From the NCBI GenBank assembly GCA_017538365.1, contig JAFYIZ010000044.1, forward strand, positions 62,001-126,000: 64,000 nt of DNA, in the 5' to 3' direction. The notes under the pieces were generated by a model that saw nothing but the letters and a program-made list of their open reading frames with translations, was not told where the DNA came from and did not search any database. This DNA is from a bacterium (GTDB lineage: Bacteria; UBP6; UBA1177). Of the stretch, positions 26,006-33,872 are shown piece by piece. Within the stretch, counting starts at the first letter, position 1. Each line of letters begins with the position of its first letter. Both the position numbers and the translations under genes were made by a program.

Positions 26006-26938
26006 TTATTTGATGACACCGCGAAAGTTATTTTCCTTCCGTAAAGAAATATAAAAAACAAGCCGTTCGTTCACTGCCCGTGCAAAAAGCTGTTCCATCG
26101 CACCGAGATTGTGCCTGATGTGATATTCATCAAACGCATTGTAGTATGAGACCCTGTCGGCGAATTTTATGTCGATCGGTGGAAATCCTGCCTTCATCAA
26201 CTCCAGATTTACAAGAAGTCTGCCTGTTCTGCCGTTTCCGTCGATGAACGGATGGATTGCTTCAAATTCAATGTGGAACCGTGCGAGACGGGAAACGATA
26301 TGAGTTTCGTCTCCGGCATAATCTGAAAGCAGTTTTTCCATCTTCGGCTGGATAAGATAAGGCTGAACAGGCTCGTGTGCCGCCCCAATTATGCTTACGG
26401 GAATACGGCGGTAAACGCCCCTGTCTTCTTTTTTATCCGCAAGCACTAAATAATGGATTTCCTTTATGATTCTTTCCGAGAGCGGCTCATTCTGCTGCAC
26501 CAGCGAAACGACATAATCGAACGCTTCCTTGTGACCGATCGCTTCAAGATGGTGGGCAAGCGGCTTTTTGTCAATGGTAAGACCGCGCAGAACCATGTCA
26601 GTTTCCCTAAGAGTGAGCGTGTTTCCCTCGATCGCATTGGAATTGTAGGTATATTCCGTGACGAATTCTTCGTTCAGGCGTTCAAGCTCCCCCTGCGTAA
26701 ACGGGCGCAGTGTGTCCAAAAGCCGTTTCTTTTCGTCAATTAAAGAAAGCAGGTTTTCTGTCCGTTTTACCCTGCCGTCTGAAGGTTTCAGAGCATCAAG
26801 CGGAATCTTCCAGCCGCGACCGTGCTGCACAGCACCAGGAATTTTCCCTTCGGCACACAAAACCCTGATGCGTCTTTCCGAAATATTCCATTTTTCCGCC
26901 GCCTGAGCAACCGTTAAAAAATTTCCGTCTGTTTTCAT
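26006..26938 (-). CDS. HTH-Fic protein, class II-type inhibitory helix
   Basis: About 310 aa. An N-terminal winged/MerR-like HTH (LTVAQAAEKWNISERRIRVL) is followed by an inhibitory motif SNAIEGN and the Fic core HPFIDGNGRTGR, with a flap before it (EPVQPYLIQP). Fic proteins usually transfer AMP from ATP to a protein hydroxyl; the Glu in SNAIEGN normally blocks gamma-phosphate binding. I prefer the ATG at 26938 over the adjacent 26941 because GAGG is then 6 bases away. Three TTCCGATAA repeats lie across the promoter, suggesting self-regulation by the HTH domain. The C-terminal codons share sequence with the 3' end of the methyltransferase at 30894. Confidence 0.9.
   Translation of the reverse strand: MKTDGNFLTVAQAAEKWNISERRIRVLCAEGKIPGAVQHGRGWKIPLDALKPSDGRVKRTENLLSLIDEKKRLLDTLRPFTQGELERLNEEFVTEYTYNSNAIEGNTLTLRETDMVLRGLTIDKKPLAHHLEAIGHKEAFDYVVSLVQQNEPLSERIIKEIHYLVLADKKEDRGVYRRIPVSIIGAAHEPVQPYLIQPKMEKLLSDYAGDETHIVSRLARFHIEFEAIHPFIDGNGRTGRLLVNLELMKAGFPPIDIKFADRVSYYNAFDEYHIRHNLGAMEQLFARAVNERLVFYISLRKENNFRGVIK
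26014..26026. repeat. Accessory-region palindrome, degenerate copy
   Basis: TGACACCG is kept, the right half has decayed (CGAAA), and GTTATTTTC follows exactly as at copy e. It codes for the last residues of the HTH-Fic protein. Confidence 0.45.
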
Positions 26939-26950
26939 CATTCGCCTCAA

Positions 26951-27009
26951 TTATCGGAACAATAAGCAATTATCGGAATGATGCTATCTCATTTATCGGA
27001 ATATTGCAA
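26951..27009 (-). promoter_or_regulatory. Promoter of HTH-Fic with three TTCCGATAA operators
   Basis: On the minus strand TTGCAA (27009-27004), 17 bases, TAGCAT (26986-26981). Exact TTCCGATAA repeats lie at 27001-26993 (inside the promoter spacer), 26978-26970 and 26959-26951, all in one orientation and spaced 23 and 19 bases. The layout fits repression by the gene's own HTH domain. Confidence 0.6.
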
Positions 27010-27017
27010 GAGTTTAC

Positions 27018-27030
27018 TGACACCGTGTCA
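27018..27030. repeat. Accessory-region palindrome, copy c
   Basis: TGACACCGTGTCA, 15 bases beyond the stop of the DUF134-NifX gene and upstream of the HTH-Fic promoter. Confidence 0.8.
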
Positions 27031-27045
27031 ATTATTTTTGTTTGG

Positions 27046-27771
27046 TCAGCAGTGGTGACTTCCGCAGCTGTGTCCGCCACAGCCGCCTTCGTGATGGTCG
27101 TGGTGTTCGTGATGGGTGCAGTACGCGTTTGGATCGTATTCAAGTTTTCCAGCTGCAAGAGCTTTTGCAGCTTCGTCCGCAGAACCGTGAACACCCGGAT
27201 AGAGAGCGATCCCTGCTTCGTCCAGAGCCATTCTCGCGCCACCGCCTATTCCGCCGCAGATGAGAGCATCGACCTGGGCCGCCTTCAAAAATCCGGCAAG
27301 TGCGCCGTGGCCGCTTCCGTTGGTCGGAACAATCTGTTCCTTGACGACTTCTCCGTTTTCGACATCGTAGAATTTGAAGTTCTCAGTATGTCCGAAATGC
27401 TGAAAAACTTCGCCGTTTTCATAAGTTACCGCGATTCTTCTGTGTTCCATCTTCTTCTCCATAATATTGTCAGGCAGTTTCACGGGAGCAAATTCACAAC
27501 ATCCGCCCACGATCAAAAGGCGTTTCCCGCGGACAAGGGCATCGGCAACTTTGCGCCGCGCACTTTCATAGATCGCAGTGACCGTGGTCCTTGCGACATT
27601 CATCTTCAAAGCGCACGCTTCCTGCGTAAGTCCTTCGTCATCGAGAAGACGCATAGCCTCGAATTCATCCACAGTCATGAAAACACTTTCCGCCGTTTCG
27701 ACATCATCCGGAGAAAAACTCCTGAAAAGCGGCAATTTTTCGATCCTGCGGCATCTTGCTGGTCTTGACAT
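27046..27771 (-). CDS. DUF134 DNA-binding domain fused to a NifX/NifB-like domain
   Basis: 241 aa. Residues 1-105 are DUF134: MSRPARCRR, FMTVDEFEAMRLLDDEGLTQEACA and a sigma-region-4-like HTH (VARTTVTAIYESARRKVADAL). Residues 110-215 are a dinitrogenase iron-molybdenum cofactor-type domain (FQHFGHTENF, ICGGIGGGARMAL). The tail is His/Cys-rich (HHEHHDHHEGG, then CGGHSCGSHHC), a likely metal sensor. Such fusions occur in anaerobes near Fe-S and Mrp/NubA genes, which are absent here. The start at 27771 has GGGAGG; the longer frame lacks a ribosome site. A perfect 12-bp palindrome overlaps its promoter, suggesting autoregulation. Confidence 0.85.
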   Translation of the reverse strand: MSRPARCRRIEKLPLFRSFSPDDVETAESVFMTVDEFEAMRLLDDEGLTQEACALKMNVARTTVTAIYESARRKVADALVRGKRLLIVGGCCEFAPVKLPDNIMEKKMEHRRIAVTYENGEVFQHFGHTENFKFYDVENGEVVKEQIVPTNGSGHGALAGFLKAAQVDALICGGIGGGARMALDEAGIALYPGVHGSADEAAKALAAGKLEYDPNAYCTHHEHHDHHEGGCGGHSCGSHHC

Positions 27772-27788
27772 CGTGAACCTCCCGCGAA

Positions 27789-27816
27789 AAATTAGTTTAT
27801 TTCTGACATATGTCAA
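27789..27816 (-). promoter_or_regulatory. Promoter and 12-bp palindromic operator of the DUF134 gene
   Basis: On the minus strand TTGACA (27816-27811), 16 bases, TAATTT. The -35 is part of the perfect palindrome TGACATATGTCA at 27804-27815. A dimeric regulator bound there would block RNA polymerase. Confidence 0.6.
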
Positions 27817-27871
27817 ATATTTTTTATAAATCAATTTAAAATTAGCAGAGAAAAAACAGAAAAAAATAATC

Positions 27872-27907
27872 TTGATTTTCTCCATTAAATGCACTAAAAT
27901 TGCATTT
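27872..27907 (+). promoter_or_regulatory. abiE promoter with inverted-repeat operator
   Basis: TTGATT, 17 bases, TAAAAT (27895-27900). The inverted repeat AAATGCA (27887-27893) and TGCATTT (27901-27907), 7 bases apart, brackets the -10. AbiEi antitoxins are known to repress their own operon by binding inverted repeats in the promoter, so this is the expected operator. Confidence 0.65.
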
Positions 27908-27920
27908 GGAGGTGAAAATA

Positions 27921-28508
27921 ATGATTGTTACAATTCCAATGCTTTTGGAAAAATATCGCGATTACAGCAATCCTCTGAGCAAAATCAAGCGTTTGAAGGA
28001 TAAAGGAGAGATTTTTTATCTGACACGCGGACTATACGAAACTGACAAAAACGCACCGGGGCACTGCCTTGCAGGAGCGATATACGGCCCGTCATATCTT
28101 TCTTTAGATTACGCGCTTTCGCGTTACGGACTCATTCCGGAAGCTGTTTACGCCTTCACGTCAGCCACTTTTGAAAAGAAAAAGGCAAAAAAACACGAAA
28201 ATTACTTCGGCACGTTTTTATACCGCGACATTCCGTCGGAGGCTTATCCTTTCGGAATCACAATAAAAGAGGAAAACGGTTATTTTTATCAGATTGCCGA
28301 CCCTGAAAAGGCACTCTGCGACAAGCTTTACACGATGCCGCCCGTAACAAGCCGTAGTGAGCTGGAAAAAATGCTTTTTGAAGACCTGCGGATAGATGCG
28401 GACGAATTTGCAAAACTGAATAGCGAAACAATCATGCAGATCGGAGGCAAGTATCACTGTAACAACCTAAAATATTTGATGAAATATCTGCAAAGGGGTG
28501 GAAAATGA
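27921..28508 (+). CDS. abiEi: AbiEi-type antitoxin and autorepressor
   Basis: 195 aa. Short HTH-like N-terminus (IPMLLEKY, then ISKIKRL-type helix) and the antitoxin body with YGPSYLSLDYALSRYGLIPE, typical of the AbiEi_4 group. With the next gene it forms a type IV toxin-antitoxin pair known for phage abortive infection. GGAGGTG precedes the ATG at 27921. Its stop overlaps the AbiEii start by ATGA. The promoter carries an inverted repeat at the right place for autorepression. Confidence 0.85.
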   Translation: MIVTIPMLLEKYRDYSNPLSKIKRLKDKGEIFYLTRGLYETDKNAPGHCLAGAIYGPSYLSLDYALSRYGLIPEAVYAFTSATFEKKKAKKHENYFGTFLYRDIPSEAYPFGITIKEENGYFYQIADPEKALCDKLYTMPPVTSRSELEKMLFEDLRIDADEFAKLNSETIMQIGGKYHCNNLKYLMKYLQRGGK

Positions 28509-29386
28509 ACGGCGTTTTAGCGGAAATGCTGAAAAAATATCAGGCAGAATCTATTGCCGACAAAAAAAATGCGGTGAAAGAAGTCATGCAGGAACTTGTT
28601 CTGTGCGCACTTTCAAGAAGCGGATTTTTCAAACATGCCGCTTTTTACGGCGGGACAGCTCTCCGTATTTTCTACGGTCTCGACCGCTTTTCTGAAGATC
28701 TGGATTTTTCCCTGATGAAACCGGATCCCGATTTCGAACTTGCCGGTTATTTTCCCGATTTGAAAAAAGAACTTGCCTCATACGGGCTCAATGTCGAAAT
28801 ATCGGAAAAGCGGAAAACAAAAGAATCGCCTGTCCGATCCGCGTTTTTGAAAGGGAATACGAAAGAACACATTCTTCTTTTCTATGCTTCCGACTCCGCC
28901 GCTGAAAGAATCGCCGGTGACGAAATGATAAAAATCAAATTCGAGGTTGACACGAATCCGCCTGACGGAGCAAACTTTGAACGCAAATACAGACTTCTTC
29001 CCGCCCCTTATGAGATCGCCCTTTACGACATGCCTTCACTTTTTGCAGGAAAAGCGCACGCCGTTATCTGCCGCGCCTGGAAAAGCCGCGTAAAAGGGCG
29101 TGATCTATACGATTACATTTTTTATCTTTCACGCGGAACAGCTCTCAATATCGGGCATTTGAAAGCCCGCCTTGTGCAGTCGGAAGCATGGAAATCAGAA
29201 AACAAATTCACAATTGACGACGCAAAAAAACTGCTCTGCGAACGCTTTGACTCAATCGATTACGAACAGGCAAAAAACGACGTGCGTCCGTTCGTAAAAG
29301 ATGCAGCCGCACTGGAAATCTGGAATGCCGATTTTTTCAAGCAGATTACAAGAGAACTAAATTTTGACACAGTGTCAGTTTTGTGA
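28505..29386 (+). CDS. abiEii: AbiEii/AbiGii nucleotidyltransferase toxin
   Basis: 293 aa. The nucleotidyltransferase signature FYGGTALRIFYGLDRFSEDLDF (GGTxL...R.SxDLDF) is intact with both catalytic acidic residues, followed by KFEVDTNPP and KAHAVICRAWKSRVKGRDLYD, where AbiEii proteins have their C-terminal motifs. AbiEii toxins block growth by modifying tRNA acceptor ends. The last codons (FDTVSVL) are encoded by a copy of the accessory-region palindrome, and the gene overlaps the convergent TfoX gene by 12 bases. Confidence 0.88.
   Translation: MNGVLAEMLKKYQAESIADKKNAVKEVMQELVLCALSRSGFFKHAAFYGGTALRIFYGLDRFSEDLDFSLMKPDPDFELAGYFPDLKKELASYGLNVEISEKRKTKESPVRSAFLKGNTKEHILLFYASDSAAERIAGDEMIKIKFEVDTNPPDGANFERKYRLLPAPYEIALYDMPSLFAGKAHAVICRAWKSRVKGRDLYDYIFYLSRGTALNIGHLKARLVQSEAWKSENKFTIDDAKKLLCERFDSIDYEQAKNDVRPFVKDAAALEIWNADFFKQITRELNFDTVSVL
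29365..29377. repeat. Accessory-region palindrome, copy d
   Basis: TGACACAGTGTCA, inside the last codons of abiEii and overlapping the end of the convergent TfoX gene. Confidence 0.8.
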
Positions 29387-29689
29387 TTTTGCCCCGTAAA
29401 GTTCATCATATATCGCTTGCACAAGTTTCGTCAGAAAATCCCTGTCCTCGATCTCGGAAACCAGAATCATCTCTTTTGCGCCTGGATAAGGCTTTTCCAT
29501 TGCTGCATCGGGCATTTTTTCATGAGCCGATTTCACAGGTTTCACAAGAAAGCGGTCGTCGTAGATCCCGCCGACGATCTTTCCGTGATAATAGATTATG
29601 TATTCGCCCATCATCTGCCTGAAGGTTATCTCCTTCAAGCCCGAAAGCTGGTCAAGGACAAAATCGAGATATTCTCTACTTGAAGACAT
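29375..29689 (-). CDS. TfoX/Sxy N-terminal-domain protein
   Basis: 104 aa, a single TfoX_N domain: the early EITFRQMMGEYIIYYHGKIVGGIYDD (G.Y.....G...G.I.D) and FLVKPV segments and the LPYPGAKEM-like KPYPGAKEMIL stretch are characteristic. Unlike the full competence regulator Sxy it has no C-terminal domain. Stand-alone forms are widespread and of unknown function. A GGAGC sequence precedes the ATG. Overlaps abiEii tail to tail. Confidence 0.8.
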   Translation of the reverse strand: MSSSREYLDFVLDQLSGLKEITFRQMMGEYIIYYHGKIVGGIYDDRFLVKPVKSAHEKMPDAAMEKPYPGAKEMILVSEIEDRDFLTKLVQAIYDELYGAKSQN

Positions 29690-29714
29690 TGGATGCTCCT
29701 AATCGAGAAGTCAT

Positions 29715-30224
29715 TTAAAAGTCTACTTTCCCTTCCAGTTTCAGCAGCGCAATCTTGTTTTTGATGCCGCCGCCATATCCCGTAAGGCTTTTGTTTAAAC
29801 CGATAACACGGTGGCAGGGAATGATTATGCAGAGAGGATTCCAGCCGACAGCTCCGCCCACAGCCTGCGCAGACATTCTTTTGATGCCGCGCTTCTGAGC
29901 GATAAGTGCCGCGATCCCGCCGTAAGTCATGGTATACCCGAACGGTATTGATCGCATTATGTCGGAGACTTCCTTTCTGAATGGCGTCAGGCAATCTATG
30001 CGGTATGCCGGCATAAAATCAGGTTGCCTGCCAGAAAAATAGATGTCGAGCCACTCTTTTGTGCTGCAAAAAACCGAAAGGTCATTTTCTTCACGATCCA
30101 TTATGTGTTTTGACTGGTTTTCCGAATAATTTATGAACCGCAAACCGGTGAGCACGTCGCCGTCGGAGCTCATAATCATGTCGTCAAAGCCGTCCGGCGT
30201 GCGGTAGATCTTTGTGAAAGTCAT
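29715..30224 (-). CDS. ogt: Methylated-DNA--protein-cysteine methyltransferase
   Basis: 169 aa. The C-terminal DNA-binding domain has IPFGYTMTYGGIA (recognition helix region) and the active-site motif IPCHRVIG, whose Cys takes methyl groups from O6-methylguanine, a suicide repair reaction. SLTGYGGG.KNK follows as expected. It begins 7 bases after the flavoprotein gene and has only a weak ribosome site, so it is probably co-translated. Confidence 0.95.
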   Translation of the reverse strand: MTFTKIYRTPDGFDDMIMSSDGDVLTGLRFINYSENQSKHIMDREENDLSVFCSTKEWLDIYFSGRQPDFMPAYRIDCLTPFRKEVSDIMRSIPFGYTMTYGGIAALIAQKRGIKRMSAQAVGGAVGWNPLCIIIPCHRVIGLNKSLTGYGGGIKNKIALLKLEGKVDF

Positions 30225-30231
30225 TTTGCCG

Positions 30232-30870
30232 TTATCTTATGAAATTCGTGGAGACGATCTCTTCTCTTTCCGGCAGCTGAACTCCAGCTTTCTCGGCGGC
30301 TTCGCGGCATTTGAGGTGCCATGCGAAATTGCGGGCGAGAATGCGCATATTCTGCATTCCCTCGAGATCCTTTTTCACGTCTTCGGCGGTGCTTCCGTGG
30401 ACCATGTTCCAGTATCTGCCCGAGATCATCGGCATTTCGGTGATGGCGAAATACTTGTTGAGCTGATCTAAAGTCGCAGTCGTTCCGGCGCGTCTCGCAC
30501 TCGCTATCGCCGCACCTGGTTTGTGCCTGAAGATGTCACCACGCCCAGATTTGAAGGCCGACACGAAGACCTTGTCCAGAAAAGCCGTGATCCCGCCGCA
30601 CGCCGAAGCGTAGTGAACAGGAGAGCCGAAAATGAAACCGTCAAAACCGGCGGCGTAGTCAACGAAATTATTCACACCGTCATCGTTTACGACACATTTT
30701 CCGAGTTTTCCGCACATTCCGCAGCCTCTGCACGGGGTTATCGCACCGGTCCCGATCTGGTAAATTTCGGAACCGACCCCCTCTTCCTTCAAAGTTTTCG
30801 CGATCTCTTCCAAAGCGGTGAACGTGCAGCCGTTTTTGTGCGGCGAACCGTTAAAAAGCAATACTTTCAT
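30232..30870 (-). CDS. Iron-sulfur flavoprotein / NADPH-dependent FMN reductase family
   Basis: 212 aa. The flavodoxin-like FMN loop FNGSPHKNGCT at the N-terminus, a cysteine cluster PCRGCGMCGKLGKC that may hold an Fe-S cluster, and FGSPVHYAS as the second flavin loop mark the NAD(P)H-dependent FMN reductase/iron-sulfur flavoprotein group common in anaerobes. Substrate unknown. CGGAGG precedes the ATG. It is upstream of ogt in the same orientation. Confidence 0.88.
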   Translation of the reverse strand: MKVLLFNGSPHKNGCTFTALEEIAKTLKEEGVGSEIYQIGTGAITPCRGCGMCGKLGKCVVNDDGVNNFVDYAAGFDGFIFGSPVHYASACGGITAFLDKVFVSAFKSGRGDIFRHKPGAAIASARRAGTTATLDQLNKYFAITEMPMISGRYWNMVHGSTAEDVKKDLEGMQNMRILARNFAWHLKCREAAEKAGVQLPEREEIVSTNFIR

Positions 30871-30893
30871 GATACCTCCGATATAAAACTCTC

Positions 30894-31541
30894 TTATTTT
30901 GACACCGTGTCAGTTATTTTCTTGGCCACTACGCAGATATAGTCTTTTTCGATTATCTCGTCTATTGAAATTTCGGTAAAACCGGCTGATTCAAGCGCGG
31001 TTTTGATCTCAACTCCCGTGTGGATCTTGAGTCCGGGGATCTGCTTTTCCCACTCGAAATTTTCGGGGATGCGCCCGGCAGCTTCGTTGGTTATCATGAA
31101 AACGCCGCCACTTTTGAGGACACGCAGGATCTCTTTGAAGCATTCAATAAGATTTTCCCAGTAATAAATGGTCTCGAATGCCGTCACGACATCAAATTTT
31201 GCCTCTTCAAACGGAAGTTTTTTCACATCGGCAAGAAATGCATCGCATCTTCCGCTTTTGACTTCACTTTTGTTAAATTTTTTCGTTTCGGCAACTGCGA
31301 CTTTTGAGAAATCAGCTCCGAAAACGCGCCCTTTCGTCATGCCGAGAAGCCGTTTTATGTTCGCTCCGCCGCCGCATCCGCAGTCAAGGCAGTCGGCGTT
31401 CTCCGGAACTTTCAAGTGCGAGAACCCCCAGTCGGCAAGGACGGCGTGACGCTCTCCGTTGAGCTTTCGAACCATGATTTTTCCCAGAAAACCGATCGGC
31501 TTTCGCGCCATATTTTTAAATTTTCTATAAAGCCAGCCCAT
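30894..31541 (-). CDS. Class I SAM-dependent methyltransferase
   Basis: 215 aa. The nucleotide-binding loop LDCGCGGGANIKRL, an acidic end of strand 2 (FGADFS), and the C-terminal LKSGG step typical of Methyltransf_11 proteins are visible. No substrate can be proposed. AAGGAG precedes the ATG. Its last codons (KKITDTVSK) are written by palindrome copy e and match, over GAAAATAACT and CGGTGTCA, the end of the HTH-Fic gene 5 kb away, although the proteins are unrelated. Confidence 0.85.
   Translation of the reverse strand: MGWLYRKFKNMARKPIGFLGKIMVRKLNGERHAVLADWGFSHLKVPENADCLDCGCGGGANIKRLLGMTKGRVFGADFSKVAVAETKKFNKSEVKSGRCDAFLADVKKLPFEEAKFDVVTAFETIYYWENLIECFKEILRVLKSGGVFMITNEAAGRIPENFEWEKQIPGLKIHTGVEIKTALESAGFTEISIDEIIEKDYICVVAKKITDTVSK
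30900..30912. repeat. Accessory-region palindrome, copy e
   Basis: TGACACCGTGTCA followed by GTTATTTTC, forming the 3' end of the methyltransferase gene. Confidence 0.8.
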
Positions 31542-31702
31542 GATTCACTCCTTTTTTAAGAACTCTTGAAACGAGAAATCATGCAACAAAGATTTAATAA
31601 AATCAAATAATTCAACAACTTAACAAAGGGAACCTCCTCTGGTTTGATGTCACACCAAAAAACAACCCAATATAAGTAATTTGCTGGTTGCTTATCTATC
31701 TG

Positions 31703-32587
31703 TCAGTTTTGAGAACTTTCAGCATCGATCCCAATCTTATATAAAAAAGCTAAAAGCTCTTTATGATTCTGAAATGAAACTTCTATAGAATCACCGTTGG
31801 AATATATAATCTTTGATTCAAAACGTAAAAACCTTACCTCCCCACTTCTGTTTTCAGCCTTTACCAAAAAACATTGTGCATCTCTTACATTATTAAATGT
31901 ATATTCTTTCCCATAAATTGACCATATTTTTACAAGCGAAATGTGCCTTACAATATTATTTCTCAATTCTTTTAGAAAATTATTTATCTCAGAACAATTT
32001 TCTTTATAGATAGCATCATACAATTTTTTCTTATCAGCATTTGTTAACTTGTCCCACTGGTTAATTTTGTTTTTAAAACATTCTTCAGATGTGCGTTCAT
32101 CAAAACTTGCATCAATGTCAATTATCTTAAAGGCAGAGCATATTTTATCATAAGGAATGTACAATATATGAAATCCCAGTGAACGTAATTGGTCTAAAGA
32201 ATTTTTTGTAAATTGTCCAGCCAAAACAACTCCAATAAAAGGACTATCTTTTTTATATTTTTTCAACAATGGCATTATAGCACCTTGAATTTCTTGAGCC
32301 TTATTTCTGGAATGCTTTGTGTACCTTCTCCATGCACATTCGATAAAAGCCACAGGAGTGCCTCGTTTTTCATCAGAGCCGTCTCGTTCTATAACAAAAT
32401 CTAAATCATGCATATTGCCATTAATATCACACAACGAAAGTTTTACCCCATCTCTAATTTTTCGATATCCTTTTTTATCTAAGTACAAACCATTTTCTTT
32501 AGAAAAATCATAGAGAAATGATTCAACAACCATTTCTAGAGAGTCCCCGACTATTTGTCCGAACTTATGTGCGTATGAAGTAGCCAT
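31703..32587 (-). CDS. Putative type II restriction endonuclease (PD-(D/E)XK-like)
   Basis: 294 aa, AT-rich and unlike its neighbours in codon use. HDLDFVIERDG followed by PVAFIECAWRRYTKHSRNKA gives a D-x-D...E-C-x-W arrangement, a variant PD-(D/E)XK core in which the usual Lys is replaced, as in several restriction enzymes. The directly upstream gene is a DNA methyltransferase, 3 bases apart, which is the main reason for the call. GGGGTG precedes the ATG. The C-terminal half (about 170-294) would hold the recognition part. The target sequence is unknown. Confidence 0.6.
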   Translation of the reverse strand: MATSYAHKFGQIVGDSLEMVVESFLYDFSKENGLYLDKKGYRKIRDGVKLSLCDINGNMHDLDFVIERDGSDEKRGTPVAFIECAWRRYTKHSRNKAQEIQGAIMPLLKKYKKDSPFIGVVLAGQFTKNSLDQLRSLGFHILYIPYDKICSAFKIIDIDASFDERTSEECFKNKINQWDKLTNADKKKLYDAIYKENCSEINNFLKELRNNIVRHISLVKIWSIYGKEYTFNNVRDAQCFLVKAENRSGEVRFLRFESKIIYSNGDSIEVSFQNHKELLAFLYKIGIDAESSQN

Positions 32588-32590
32588 TTT

Positions 32591-33868
32591 TCACCCCTTT
32601 ATCCACAACCTACCTTCTTTCAAAGGAACATCATGTTTTCTGTTTTTCCATTTTATATTTCTATCACGAGTTTTTTCAAAGCTACAGGAGCTAAAACCTG
32701 CAGAAATTGCTAATTTAGAAAGCCAAATATCGGCAGGAGCATAAACACCATAAGGCGCAGAATCCCCTATAACAAAACACATCAAAGAATTATGTTTCAT
32801 CGCTTTTCGTAACGCAATAAACACATTTGCCATATCACAATAATATGATGCCAACATAGTATGATATGTTTTTTTCCCTCCATGCAAGAACCGAACTTGT
32901 TCTAATTCTTTGCATACAGATTGCAACTCACCATATATAGGAGCAAGTACATGTTCTTCCAATATTTTGTCCAAAGGAATTTTATCAGCAGCAGAATGTT
33001 GGGAACATGACCTTACAAGATTTTTACGAACTTTCCCGTATAAATCAGACCAACCAGATATTTCTTTCCAAAATATCATTTCCAACCTTGTTGCATCCGC
33101 ATAATCATAATTATTGGGATAGGGTGGAGATGTTATCACCAAATCTATTTGGTTGTTAATCTGAGAATTTTCTTTGCGAGCATCATGTTCTATAACGGTT
33201 CCAAGTTCTTTGAAGTCTTTTTGCTTTGAAACTTTTATATCAGCAATCACCTCCTCAGCTTTTTTTCTCAAAGCAATTTTAGGAGTTAAGGTATTTTTTT
33301 TTGTTTTGTTCGGTAATATATATTGCCATTGTGCTGTTCCTACATGACTTGTTATTCTTAGTATTGAAGTAAGTACAAGCCAAAATAAATGCCATTCTGG
33401 AGTTTCTCTTTTATTCGTAAAATAAAAATCTCTAAAAGTTAACAATTCAACTAAGACATCTGGAGCATAACATTTCATCAACAGGTCAGATTCTTCCAAA
33501 ATGGACATCTTTTTTGTTGGATACATTAGAGCATTATCCACTATAGTTTTGAAAACATCAATATTAATGCCATAAAACAATTTTATATTGGCCAACTGAC
33601 GAACAAAATAATGTTGTTCATATCCAAGGGAGTGTATTCCTAGTTCATTTGCAACAACATTTGTCGTGCCGGATCCAGCAAATGGATCCAATATAAAAGA
33701 ATCTTTTTTACAATATTCATTAATAACATTTTTTACCCAATCAGCGGAAAAACCGGCAGAATATTTAAACCAACGATGGATTGGTAACTTCATATTATCA
33801 ACAAAGGTTGTAGTTTTATCTTGTTTTTGGGACGAACCAATATTATCAAAAAGACATAACTGTTCCAT
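32591..33868 (-). CDS. Site-specific DNA methyltransferase (N4-cytosine/N6-adenine)
   Basis: 425 aa. The SAM-binding motif DPFAGSGTT lies near the N-terminus (residues 61-69) and the catalytic motif TSPPY at 246-250, so the order is SAM motif first with about 180 residues between them that may hold the target-recognition region. The Ser in TSPPY is more usual for N4-cytosine enzymes. With the gene 3 bases downstream it forms a type II restriction-modification pair. The AT-rich composition against the GC-balanced flanks points to recent transfer. The ribosome site is weak (AAGG). Confidence 0.88.
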   Translation of the reverse strand: MEQLCLFDNIGSSQKQDKTTTFVDNMKLPIHRWFKYSAGFSADWVKNVINEYCKKDSFILDPFAGSGTTNVVANELGIHSLGYEQHYFVRQLANIKLFYGINIDVFKTIVDNALMYPTKKMSILEESDLLMKCYAPDVLVELLTFRDFYFTNKRETPEWHLFWLVLTSILRITSHVGTAQWQYILPNKTKKNTLTPKIALRKKAEEVIADIKVSKQKDFKELGTVIEHDARKENSQINNQIDLVITSPPYPNNYDYADATRLEMIFWKEISGWSDLYGKVRKNLVRSCSQHSAADKIPLDKILEEHVLAPIYGELQSVCKELEQVRFLHGGKKTYHTMLASYYCDMANVFIALRKAMKHNSLMCFVIGDSAPYGVYAPADIWLSKLAISAGFSSCSFEKTRDRNIKWKNRKHDVPLKEGRLWIKG

Positions 33869-33872
33869 AACC

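Noticed and set aside
20326-30912. Integron attC sites
   Set aside because: Single-gene units and junction repeats suggested it, but the repeats lack the RYYYAAC/GTTRRRY core sites, are too short, and no integron integrase is present.
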